Position numbers and translations under genes: made by a program
In this document: in pieces, positions 53,215 through 63,645 of the stretch
Layout of the letters: each line of letters begins with the position of its first letter
Numbering within the stretch: position 1 is the stretch's first letter
The notes under the pieces: generated by a model
What the model was told of the DNA's origin: nothing
What the model saw: the letters and a program-made list of their open reading frames with translations, nothing else
Database searches by the model: none
Source of the DNA: Hyaloperonospora brassicae
Taxonomy: Eukaryota; Oomycota; Peronosporomycetes; Peronosporales; Peronosporaceae
DNA length: 64,000 nucleotides
NCBI GenBank assembly: GCA_947650285.1
Contig: CANTFL010000195.1
Span: 124,001-188,000 of the forward strand
Reading direction: 5' to 3'

Positions 53215-54527
53215 TTTTGCTTTTTTTATTGTACAGTGCAGCAGCAGCAGAGAAAAAAAACAGGTTTAGGACTGCCGAGTTGCGAGGACCCGATACTCAG
53301 AATCTGATACCGCCGGCCAATGCCGAGGCCTCCCAGACCGTGCTTTCGTGGGTGTTTCCATCGAGCGCATCCATATGGACTGCAGCAGGCGCTGTTAACG
53401 TGTGCTGCATTCGAGTAGCTACCCACTTTCCTTCCTCGAATTTTCATCCCAGCAAGCAATGTGTCACTTCGTTCGTAATAAGCAAACGTGGTCAGTTTGC
53501 TTGACCTACTCCTGACGATGTCGTGGCACGCTCGTCCGCTGTATGGGTGCTGCCTCTCACACGACACCTTTATTCTATCCATTACGCTTGATAAAGCTGG
53601 AAACGACGGAAGAGGCTGATTAAGGGTAAGCTTTCTTGTTTGATGGCACGAATGCCGATAGCTGTTAAGAAGCACCCTGAACGTCTTCACACTTGCACAC
53701 CCTACAACAAAGTTCTACCCGTCATCTTTTCCAACCCAACCAAATTAGTTTCGAGGACGAGCGAGGTGCTTCCCTGACCTTTGTTGCAGACAAATAGGTG
53801 AAAGCTGCTGTGCAAAAGGGTATCCTCGATAAGTTCCGTGTATCTGAAGCGAACTCGTCCGATTCGCACGCATCAGTAGGTTTTGCGTGTCGTGAAAAAC
53901 AAGTGCTCAGCCATGACGCAAAGAACACCTACCTCACCCAACAACTATTTGAAATTCATGCTGCCTTCCATAAAGCGTGAACGGCGATGGTGCTAAGCTG
54001 CGCTAATTTTTTGCATGAGTGCGTTGGAGAGTCAGCGACATAATCCGCGGCACCGGTGCGAGCCGAGATAACGACCTCGCCAGTCAGTGCAATATCACAA
54101 CGGTATATAAATGACGTTGATGTCGTGGCCACCATATACATGCGTTTCCGTTGACCACTAATGGCAACGCAGCCAGTGGCGATCCTAACACCACGTTATA
54201 CAGTCGAGAAAGACGTTCGTATCATTTTTTCTTTATGCGAATCTTGACCTGTATCATGAGCCAACAAATGTGTTTTAGCTTGACCTGAACCTATCGCCGG
54301 TCCGACGTGTGGCATAGTAGTTAGCGAAATTGTAATAATACATTATCAACGCACCAACACGACAACATCGCCGAGGTAAGTCGGCGAGCTGGGCTGTTTC
54401 GCTAGAATAACTCCCTACACGGTTCGCCCCTTTGGGTTCAGTTGTGGCTTTCGCCTACTTGATTACTCGCAACCAATCCTCCAGAAGCCTGCCTGAGCTT
54501 AGCAGCTTCTAAACCTTTCACCTCCTG
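53215..54527. other. intergenic, no supported gene
   Basis: 53798-53980 (+) is open for 60 codons (MKAAVQKGILDKFRVSEANS...) and open upstream in the same frame before a TAG (ISFEDERGASLTFVADK), possibly a remnant exon pair. Nothing else supported. Confidence 0.35.
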
Positions 54528-54971
54528 TGTAACGGAGTACTACTGGTGACAACGTACTGGTCAACCAGTACGGAGCTCACTTCCACTGACAACAGTGATA
54601 GTCAGTGCCCTGCTGAGTGTTGCACCAACACAGAGGAAGGAAAGGAGACTAAGTTCACACTCAAGTCTCTGGTAAAAGTAAAATGCTATTTAATACAATT
54701 AAGTCCTATCCATCTTGTGTCTCTCTTTGTCCTGACTTAATTATATTAATTTAACTAAACGTATGATGACGTCTACTAACTACCCATTGCGCGCGTCTAG
54801 CAGCGATTTGTGGGTTGATATGTTCACGATATTAACCAATGTGTAGACCCTTCGGTCATCCCAACAATATCATCATGCTCTGTGGTATTGTTGAAAGAAT
54901 ATTCAACGTAATATTCTTTATTGCCATTTTCTTCGTAATGACAATATCATGTAACGGGCTATTCCGTTACA
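54528..54971 (+). repeat. LTR of the truncated element
   Basis: 444 bp with TG...CA ends. Its last 27 bp (ATATCATGTAACGGGC and on) are very like the end of the 63-bp insertion at 60890-60952, so the two belong to related families. Confidence 0.65.
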
Positions 54972-55083
54972 TCACCCCTCCCTCAACTGATAGTCACCGT
55001 GTGACTATCGAAACTTTTGTGGCCACCCGTTGGATGCCAATGGGACGGGGAGCACTTGCTGATCAGATCCATTCATTCTGACT

Positions 55084-55788
55084 TTGCCTCGCATAGTTTT
55101 CATGTCTATGCGGGGTGATTCAAAGACGACACGGTCTGCTACCGTGCCAGCCTCTACGGCAGACGATTCGTCCTCTGCTGCTCTCTCTCTGCCTGCAGCA
55201 AGTGTTGCTGCAGGCGCATTTGGTATCGCACCACATGCACACATCGACCTCGAGCTAGGGGTCAGCTACTCTGGCGAGTCAGATGTGTCTGACTCGGGGA
55301 AGCCTTTAAAGGCATCGCGCTCAACTACGGTGCCTCGTTCATCAAGAGACCTGCCGAAATAACGGACTCGCGACATGTGTCACAGTCTGTTTGGCAGCAA
55401 TAATGAATTTAGTGATGAGTATAGTAACTCATCACAACAGTCAACTTGTGCGCCTTCGCACGAGCGCGTTGACGATGGCGCGAGCCGTAGTCATACTGAA
55501 AACCGCAGTACTGGCAAAGGTACCACGTCGAAGCTTGATGAGCCAAAGCCGTGGCGTTTGCCTGAACAGCTCATCAATAGCTTGTCTCACGAGACAGGTC
55601 AACACCATCAAATTCCCTTATTCGATACAAGTGAGCTTCATGGTTTGAGTTTCGGCGCGAAGAACTTTCGCGCTGAAGAAAACTTTTATCTCGATGCTTT
55701 CTTTAAGCATCAATTGTACAATGGTAACAAAAAGCATGACAAGGACTCGCTTTTGGTGGCTTGGAATGTGTTCGTCCATAATTCTTGA
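55084..55788 (+). pseudogene. gag-like ORF with one in-frame stop
   Basis: 92 codons (MSMRGDSKTT..., open from 55084) and 137 codons (MCHSLFGSNNEFSDEY..., 55375-55788) lie in the same frame, separated by TAA at 55360. Ser/Asp-rich start, then KPWRLPEQLINSLSHETGQH, FDTSELHGLSFGAKNF, LDAFFKHQLYN. Position after an LTR suggests gag, but no zinc knuckle or known gag fold is recognisable. Confidence 0.45.
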
Positions 55789-56739
55789 CATTTTGCACGA
55801 GAAGGATGGCTCCAAAAACTTGAAGCAGTACGCATCAAGTTTGAAAAGCGAACTCCAAGCTGTGCAAGGTTATAGCTGCATCGTTTTTCGAGTGAGGCAA
55901 GCATTCCTTGCCTTACTTGAGGTGATCCTTGTGCGAGTTCTGTTGACAGCTCTCAACGTGAACATGGGAACGTGTATTCCCTAAGTTTGCTCCGGGGAAG
56001 GGCACACATCTTGGCTGAGATGCGAAACGCAATTGCAAATTTCCAGTCCGTCTACAAGCGCCAGACGCGCGTGTGTACCGATGGGCCATCGGACCTATCG
56101 GATGAGTCTCGTCATACTGGTGGACGAGACCCTCAACCACCTGTATCAGCTGGGATCGAGGTTCTTAGCTGTCATACGAATGTGGATACTCCCGCCAGTG
56201 GACAAGGTAACTTAACCTCTCCCCGTTCTTCACGCGGTGGTTAAAAAAACTCCACACGTGAAAGCGTCGACCACCGTGAGAATCAACTATTGGCTCCGGT
56301 GGTGGTGGAAAGACAAGGTCCGGATCAGCTGCCGGGCCTGCAGGAGACTTTGGGTAATCATGAACGCTACCTGAAAGAGTGAAGAGAGGACGTCGAATAC
56401 GAGTAAGATCGTCGGCACGACTTTCTGGCGACCGTACGATGTCTCCGTACCGATCGGAAGAAGGACCGATCGGATTTTGCGTTCGTTCAGCTTGAGAACG
56501 AACGCGAGAAGAGTCATTTGCGCGACGGGCTAGGGGAGGCTCGTCGCAAGACTGCGTTGCTGAAGGACTAACTTAAGAGTTTAGTCCGCGATCACAAGAT
56601 TCTTGTGGGGGATTCTTGAGCGTGGTGGCTATCTCCGTTCTCGAAAGAGCCATCGTACTGATAGTACAGGCGGAGACGACCAACATAGAACGTAGGACGC
56701 TTGCGCATCCTGCAAGGCAACTTAAGTGTGTACGCATTG

Positions 56740-58450
56740 CCCTTGCCCTGCAATACACGAAAGGACCAATGTATTTCGGCAGCAGTTTACTACTGCCGAC
56801 ATTAGTGGCTGCGTGTCCAGGTAGTTTGCCGTAGACAGTAGTACTAGGTTGCTAACCATAATAAAAAGAAGATTGGCTCTTCCATTCTTGTCTTCGTTCC
56901 GTTTCAGGCGGTCCACCGCATTTGCGATGGAGTCCCGAAAGAAACGGATCACCGCCTCTCGAGTCATCAGGTAGTTCTCTGCTAACTCGTTGTTTTGTCT
57001 TTCAGTGCGCTTCGTGAGCACTGCTAAGAGATTGTTCTCGTCTTTAGCGAGGTTGTCCTCTTTCTCGCTGGTATAATCGTTGACGATGCTGAATATTCCA
57101 GCATCGTCATCACTGTCTCATGTAGCAGCAGCGCCATTGTTACTGCTAACGCCAATTTCGTCGACGCAGACATTTTTGACATCGTCATCAAATGTATCGG
57201 CGGTTGCGATGATAAGTGATGAGCAAGAGCCAAAATGATTTTGCTAGAGCATGTCCCTTCTCCCCTTAGCCCACAGTCTCTATATAGTAGGGCGGGAATA
57301 CGTGGGTGGCGTAAACCATTCACGTAGAAAGGTGTGTGCGTCGTGGACGCACGCACGGAGTCATTGATGGCGAATTCTACCATCGGCAAGAACTCACCTA
57401 ACTCGAAAAGGAGTGGGCGTATCCTTGAAGTATTTCTTCGAGGAGACTGTTTGCACTTGCTGTCTGAACATCTATTTCACGATGGTCAGAGGTTGACATC
57501 TTCAACCGCGTTTCGAGTAATCCGAACACGGACTGCCACAACTCCGCCTTAAACCAAGGATCACGATCGGATACAAGTTCACGAGGTAACCCTTGGAGTC
57601 GAAACACTGTATCTATGAAGACATGCACCTAGCCGTGTGCCGTGATCGACTCAGGGTCCGCAGCAAGATGCACCATCTTGATGGAACGATCGACAAATAC
57701 AAGAATACCACTATTTTTGTGAGTGTCTTCGGAAAATTCGAGGATAAAGACCATAGAAACAGGCTCTTTACAATATGACGGTAACGGCAGAGGTTAAAAC
57801 GGTGCGCAAGATGAAGTACCATGCTTCACCCGTTGGCAGACCTCGCAAGAACGAACCTACTTGCTCTCGAAGTGATACTGGCGGGGCCAGTAAGAGTCGC
57901 GACTTACCGTAAGGTAAGTCTTTTCCCAACCACGATGCTCGCCTGATGGCGCATCGTGACATTCGAACATGATGCGTAATCGCAATTATCATGATCGGTA
58001 ACGACGACAGGAGGATTTTCGTCAGCAAATGCTGTGTAGTAGAGCAGACCATTGAGATTTGTACACCAATCTATATAGAAACGGTATAGAGCCGATAAAT
58101 CCGAAAAGGGTTTCCGTGATGGGTTCACAAGATGACTTATCAAACAATGGAGATTCGTATCTCCTGCATACGCCTTCCGCACGTCGTCTAGTAGTTCGCC
58201 GCAATAGTGAGGAAGGTCTCACTGTTGACGTGTGTAGTCGGCTCGAAATCTGACCGTCGTGACAGCGCGTCAGCGACGACGTTAAGTCTACCAATATTGT
58301 ACTCCACGAAAACGTTGTACTCCGCGAGAAAAACAAGCCACTTTGCCATTTGTTGCGAGAGGTAGGGACTATTTGCGGCCGTGCGGTGTGGCGGATGGTC
58401 GGTACAGACAATCAACGGTGTGGTGTAGAGAATTTCAGTCACGGGCTATT
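56740..58450 (-). mobile_element. decayed Ty3/Gypsy pol fragment: RNase H to integrase C-terminus
   Basis: Read from 58450 down. RNase H pieces: IVCTDHPPHRTA, LSQQMAKWLVFLAEYNV, NVVADALSRRSDF. Integrase pieces: DTVFRLQGLPRELVSDRDPWF with the second core Asp, TSTSDH-like MSTSDHREIDVQTASANSL, then MVEFAINDSVRASTTHTPFYVNGLRHPRIP, and finally REAVIRFFRDSIANAVDRLKRN with NLVLLSTANY. Many frame changes. No RT is retained; the fragment is cut at its 5' end by the LTR region near 58450. Its sequence is related to the Gypsy pol at 10.7-13.9 kb but clearly diverged. Confidence 0.75.
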
Positions 58451-58456
58451 AGGTCG

Positions 58457-58870
58457 GCAACTTAAGGGTCAACCACTCAAGTGTCGGCGACTCGAGCGAC
58501 AGTGGAAAAGGTCGGCAAATCGAGTATCGACGACTTAAGAGTCGACGACTTAAGTGTCGACGACTTAAGTGTCGTCGGCTCATGTGCCAGAGACTTGCGT
58601 GTCGACGATTTGGGTGTCGGTGACTCAATTATCGGCAACTCAGGTGTCTACGACTCGGATGTCGGCGACACGGTTGTGGGCGTCTCAAGCATCGGCGACT
58701 TAAGTATCGGCGTCTTAAGTATCGGCGACTTAAGTGTCGGCGAATCGGGTGTCGGCGACTCAAGTGTCGGCAACTCAAGTGTCGACGACTCGGGTGTCGG
58801 CGACCCGGGTGTCGGCGAATCGAATGTCGGCGAATCGGGTGTCGGCGACTCAAGTGTTGGCGACTCAAGG
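58457..58870 (+). repeat. 15-bp tandem array, about 27 units (GTCGGCGACTCAAGT-like)
   Basis: Units such as GTCGGCGACTCAAGT, GTCGGCGAATCGGGT and GTCGACGACTTAAGT follow without gaps. Because 15 is a multiple of 3 all frames stay open and give pseudo-proteins such as VGDSSVGDSGVGES; this is an artefact of the period. Probably the U3 end of the LTR. Confidence 0.9.
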
Positions 58871-59011
58871 GTATAGCAGAATGCGGGACGATCGAACGAC
58901 AAATTCATCACGTTATTTGTATAGGAAATAGAGAAGGACAGATAGCCATTCAAGCTGGCTCTGTGAGAAAGCAAAAGAGATAAACCAATACAGTGCAGAA
59001 TTTTCCAAGTC

Positions 59012-59559
59012 CAAGACACGCGTACACTTAAGGCAAGTCCCTGCGTGGGCTAGATTATGCCTGCCGTCGAAATTTGAGAGGCATAGCTTGTAGAGGTATC
59101 GACTGGTAGCGCCAAGAGTTAGGAAGGCCCGGGTTGGGCAGCGCTCGCTACTAGCAAAGGAAGGAGTCTCGTCGTCGACGAGCCGGTGACCCAATATACA
59201 ACACCGTTGAAAGTCTTGTCGAGCGACAAGCCGGTGGGCCTAAGCCGAGGGCATCGTAATTCTTCTAGTCGGGTGGACACTACGTCCGGTGACCTGTAAA
59301 CACGCGAGAGCGTCGGCTTCCACCCGTTGGTGTGAAGTCACAGGAAGAGAGAGGTTTAGAAGCTGCTGAGCTCAGGCAGACTTCTGGAGGAGTGGTAGTA
59401 AGGAATAGGCTAGGCGAAAGCCGCAACTGAACCTGAAGGGGCGAACCGCGTAGGGATTTATCCAAACGTACCAGCCCGTTGCGCCGACTAAGCTCGGCGA
59501 TTGTTGTGTATGTACGTTGAGGCTGTTATAAGACGGCATTAACTGACTACTATACCACA
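59012..59559 (+). repeat. LTR core of the right-edge Gypsy element
   Basis: Aligns with 21184-21792 and ends TACTATACCACA just before the primer site. The full LTR probably begins near 58.45 kb, including the 15-bp array. Confidence 0.75.
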
Positions 59560-59561
59560 AC

Positions 59562-59580
59562 TGGTGCCGCGACCCGGGAC
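59562..59580 (+). other. primer binding site, tRNA-His type
   Basis: TGGTGCCGCGACCCGGGAC starts two bases after the LTR end. It resembles the His-tRNA primer site known from other LTR elements (TGGTGCCGTGACTCGG). Assignment by similarity only. Confidence 0.6.
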
Positions 59581-59586
59581 TTCAGG

Positions 59587-61429
59587 GTGTACGATTATTT
59601 AGCAGGTACCAAGCAACCAACTACGAGCGAAATGGTCATCCATTCAAAACTAGCGAGCGGTGGGATATCAGCGTCTGCTGGAAGATCGTCGCGCGCCAGG
59701 TCTACCCAGGCGGTTAAGAACGACACCGAAGTGAAGGTAGAAGTGAAACGAGAACCCGGGATCGACGAATTTGAAGGAGTTGACCGTGTGGAGAAAGATC
59801 AAGATGGAAATAATGAGTACGACAATGGAGGATTACTCGGAGAAGAGGAAGAAAAGCGAGTTCTTCACGCGGGACATGTGAGTCGCGTACAGGCGATGAA
59901 GGAGAAGCATGCACAAGCAGTGAGAGACTTTGTGCAAGCCGACCAAGGAAAGGGAGATGACGAAGAGCTGAGGTTGGGGGTGGCAGAACTTCAATCGGCC
60001 ATCTACAGGACCCCGAAAAGGATCTCTGCTTCTCAGTCAACGCGGATCCTTCATCGAATTTCTGATGATATGAAGACGAGCAGCTCGATCAAGCGAAATG
60101 GTTGGATCTCAGCGCTATGTTGAACATGACCTGCACCGTTATGAACATTGGGGCACTCTCGGCGTACACGACCTACTTCTTGCGTGAAATGGGATACAAG
60201 TGCATAGCGTCGCAGGATCCCAAAACGTCTGAGGCTCTCTTCAACCCGCGGGTGGTAGACAAAGAGATGAAGGAATGGAGAGCCAAGCTCAGAGATGCGT
60301 TTGGTATCGACGCAATTCCGAGCGTCAGATCTACAATGGAACATTTGCATGGAGAAGCCGCTTTAATAGAAGAGAAGGGACCGGTACCATCGAGTTATAA
60401 GCCACAGTTAAGATCCAGCGAGACTCAAGCGTGGACACACGCTCAAGGAGACGAGAAATGTGAAATTAAACCGGAAGGATACTCTCGAGTGGAGAGATCG
60501 CCTTACATGGAGGATATCTACATGGAGACACCAAGCTCATCTCTTATGACGAGGAGGAACAGTTCGCAAACAAGAGAAAAATATGAACGAGGACCCTACG
60601 ACGACGACGACGACGACGATGACGACGATGATTGGATGGGACAACAACGCGGAAGTCATTCGACGAACATCTGCAATCGTCGTCTGAGTTTTGAAGGATC
60701 TGTGAGTGAACGAGGAAAAGTAATCGAGATTCGAACGCATGCCCCGTTGGAAAAGATCGCTAAGTTTCGAGGGAATTCGATTTTTAGTTCCGATGAAGCT
60801 CTCGAGTGGATCAAGACGTTCACCTATGAGATGAAGGGAACATGCAAGCCCCAGAATGACTGGTGTGAGCCATTCTAGTTAAGTCTAGGTGTAACGGGGC
60901 ACACCCTTGCGTAACTTAGTGACAATTTCATGTAACGGGCTGCCCCGTTACACTAGGGAAGGCGGCCAAGAGTTGGTACCGACAGTTGTCGAAGAAAGCG
61001 CAGAGGACATAGAAGTTGCTCAGCTAGGCGATTTTGGAGTACTACTGCTCGCAGTACGATCAGTCGGCCAGATCCAGGTATTACTCGGCGAAGCGCCAGG
61101 AATTGGAACGTATGTGCGAATTCCTCTTCGGCTTGAATGTATACGCCCGAGCTGCGCAGATCCAATACGAGAAGGGCGGGGCCGAGTCTGAAGATCATGT
61201 GGAGCAATTCTTGCTGGATTGTGGAGATGATGACTTGATGGACTTCATCTACCCGCACCGACTGGGTGATATACATCGAGTGGAACAGATCATCCGTCAT
61301 CGGTTGCTAGGCGAAAAGCGCAAGAAGCAACGTGACATAATGAGCATCAATCGACTATCTGATCCACACAGATACGAGTCCAGGATCACTCGCCGAAGAG
61401 ACAGCCGTAACGACAGCACGCGTCAATAA
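59587..61429 (+). pseudogene. gag: Gypsy gag, broken into several frames
   Basis: Pieces in order: 59587-60123 (MYDYLAGTKQPTTSEMVIHS, acidic, KEKHAQAVRDFVQAD); 60102-60878 in another frame with a 10-Asp run from GAC repeats and APLEKIAKFRGNSIFSSDEALEWIKTFTYEMKGT; then, after the insertion at 60890-60952, GKAAKSWYRQLSKKAQR and ARSRYYSAKRQELERMCEFLFGLNVYARAAQIQYEKGG, HVEQFLLDCGDDDLMDFIYPHRLGDIHRVEQIIRHR to 61429. These blocks are the conserved gag core of oomycete Gypsy elements. At least two frame changes and one stop besides the insertion. Confidence 0.8.
60890..60952 (+). mobile_element. 63-bp foldback/mini-LTR insertion with 5-bp target duplication
   Basis: Begins TGTAACGGGGCA and ends TGCCCCGTTACA (12-bp perfect inverted ends), flanked by CTAGG on both sides (60885-60889 and 60953-60957). 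The last 27 bp resemble the end of the LTR at 54528-54971 and the first 10 equal the start of the LTR at 7847. It behaves like a tiny solo LTR or a MITE that uses LTR-type ends. It interrupts gag. Confidence 0.85.
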
Positions 61430-61778
61430 GAAGGCCGACGTGACAACAGACGTGATGGTCACCGTTTCGATCTTCAAAAGAGACATGAAGAACACCGACT
61501 CGTCAGCAGAGACAGACAACCGCGGCGCGAAGGACGTACAGGGCGATACGAGTACGATGGTAGCCGTCTTATTTCCTTCCCATCGGCAACTACGGAAAAT
61601 CTGCGGCTGCAGTCGAAGAGTTGAGGCTTAGAAAATACGTTGATTTACGAAACGCAAGAGGACGAAAGCGACTACGACTAGACAAACGACTACGAGTCGA
61701 ATTCTGACGCCGATTACATGGAGGTGGGCAGAGAAGTGAACAGAGTGGCGTTACCTGCAGAACGCGGTGAGCGACCAC

Positions 61779-61882
61779 GACCTGGTCCTAATACTATGGG
61801 TCGAGCAGGCGTACGGCTGAGCATGAATTACGACCTGGTCCTAATACTATGGGTCGAGCAGGCGTACGGCTGAGCATGAGGT
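61779..61882 (+). repeat. 52-bp direct tandem duplication
   Basis: CGACCTGGTCCTAATACTAT begins at 61779 and again at 61831; the units are nearly identical through GGCTGAGCATGA. 52 is not a multiple of 3, so this also shifts the gag-pol frame. Confidence 0.9.
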
Positions 61883-62173
61883 ACGACCTGATCTACGTGA
61901 CCAAGCCAACCAGCGTCATCGGCCAGACCACTCGAGAGAACGCCGACCATGGGGTCCTTGTGGAGAGTGTGGTGCAGCATGACACGACGCTCATTTTTGC
62001 AGACGCCGTTGCAAATTCTGCAAACATGTGCACGGCGTCGGTAGGTGCGAACTGTTCACCGAGTTTGAACGACTCACCAAGTTCGTCAATTCATCGATCG
62101 ATCGAACAACTGTGCCCATAGAACTCCAACACATCTATTCGCCAGGCCATTTAAACTAGGAGGCTCGCCGACT

Positions 62174-62959
62174 TTGACTGGGTTGGGAAACAACGGGCTG
62201 CCTCAGTCAGTGGAATTAGCAGTCGACGCGAACTTCGTGTTTGCTTTTGTTGGAGACGCAAGAAGGCCCGGCGATAAAGCGTGTAGAAGGTTAAATAGAG
62301 GGGAGCATCCGCCGGAGATGTCAACTACCGACGAAGAAGTTGATAGTGAAAGAGCGATGGCTCGGATGGACGCATCACCCAACTCTTGGCGACAGATGGA
62401 ATCGGAAAAGCCACTGAAGTTGCTACAAGGGGAGCGACTAGGATGGTGGTCGTCAAGGATGTTCGATCGGAGAATAAGAATGAGAGCTTTTGTGATGGGG
62501 GCAGTGAATGATCAACGAACTCAGATCCTGCTGGACACAGGAGCAAACATCTCAGCGATAAGTGAATCGTTCGCACGAAAGCTTAAGCTCCGAGGTCGAA
62601 TGAGTACGGATAAGCAGATCGACGTACAAGAGACAGGGAAGTCAAAAGTAGTCACGACGTCACGGGTCACGGTCAAGATAAAACTGGGGTGGAAGGTGGT
62701 CTATGAAGTCGAAGTATGGATCATGCCACATCACGCGAAAGTAGAGCTAATACTCGGAACAGACTTCATGGTACCAGCTAGGGTCCGTCTAAACCTTTTC
62801 AATTCGACAGCCAAATTACCCGATGAACTAGTTGGGCCACTACTTAAGTCCGCTAGAGAAGTCGACGGGCAGGACTGGGATAGAGAATGTCACAGGGGAC
62901 CTAAAGATACCATGAATATCGATCAACGAGGGTCTGAGGTGTTCAAACTGCAGCGATAA
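62174..62959 (+). CDS. Gypsy aspartic protease region (right-edge element)
   Basis: 261 codons. Active site QILLDTGANISAISESFARK (D-T-G-A near residue 118) and VELILGTDFMVPARVRLN (I-L-G-T-D-F) further on, the usual Ty3/Gypsy protease pair. The first 70 residues are the end of gag/linker. The frame closes at 62959; the following 280 bp contain linker segments in changed frames (WMPHDMLP, EGYV, YRDWQVLA). Confidence 0.75.
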   Translation: MTGLGNNGLPQSVELAVDANFVFAFVGDARRPGDKACRRLNRGEHPPEMSTTDEEVDSERAMARMDASPNSWRQMESEKPLKLLQGERLGWWSSRMFDRRIRMRAFVMGAVNDQRTQILLDTGANISAISESFARKLKLRGRMSTDKQIDVQETGKSKVVTTSRVTVKIKLGWKVVYEVEVWIMPHHAKVELILGTDFMVPARVRLNLFNSTAKLPDELVGPLLKSAREVDGQDWDRECHRGPKDTMNIDQRGSEVFKLQR

Positions 62960-63645
62960 CAACCAAATAAATCCACACACGAGCTGTGAGTTCGTCGACT
63001 ACCCACACTACTCCCCACAATCATACAAAACAGGAAAGGGAATCAACGACGGTCAGATTAAATAATTTCGCATCACGGGTAACGACATGTCCAGCACATT
63101 TCACGATCGTAGTGTGGATGCCACACGATATGTTACCTTGAGATGAAGGATACGTGCGCGCGAATTCGTCGAAGTACAGAGATTGGCAAGTGCTAGCGTA
63201 CGACCATGTCTTAGACATAGAATTGATGCAGAAATAGAAAGGTTTGTGTGAGGTGTGGTTGTCCCGACAATCACCAACTGTCGAACGGCCAACCTATACT
63301 CTACCTCGTGCAATCCTTCGTCGGGATGAAGCCACTGTGGATACGCAGTGTACTATCTACAAGGAAGAACGAAACTGGGAGGGTGCAGACAGCGTGAGAC
63401 GACAATCTCAAGGTGCTTTCACAAAACTGACGGAGAGTGAGCCGAACAGGAGTAATGGCCAGCCCGCTACCCATCATCTAGAATCGGCCAAGAATGTCAC
63501 AAATCGCGACAGAAGCATCAACAAGACTACGTGTCACTCGGCAGCAACCAGGGCGGCTTGCTCGGCGTTTGAAGACGAAACGTTGTTACTCAATGAAACA
63601 CTTCACCGTGTCGATGAAAAGTTGTGTGATCCAGATACAACATAA

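Larger units (their letters stand above)
54528..56580 (+). mobile_element. truncated LTR retrotransposon: LTR plus gag-like region
   Basis: The LTR-like block is 54528-54971 (444 bp), TGTAACGGA...TCCGTTACA with 9-bp inverted ends. A gag-like region follows at 55084-55788, then open pieces up to about 56580 with a coiled-coil-like run (VQLENEREKSHLRDGLGEA). No second LTR or RT of the same orientation is visible; it is cut off by minus-strand Gypsy sequence. No 5-bp duplication flanks the LTR (TCCTG before, TCACC after), as expected for a 5' LTR and not a solo one. Hairpins are extremely dense. Confidence 0.6.

Noticed and set aside
58481..58876. 131-codon ORF with VGDSSVGDSGVGES repeats as a repetitive secreted protein
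   Set aside because: It is created by a 15-bp tandem array that leaves frames open on both strands; it lacks a signal peptide and sits in LTR-like DNA.
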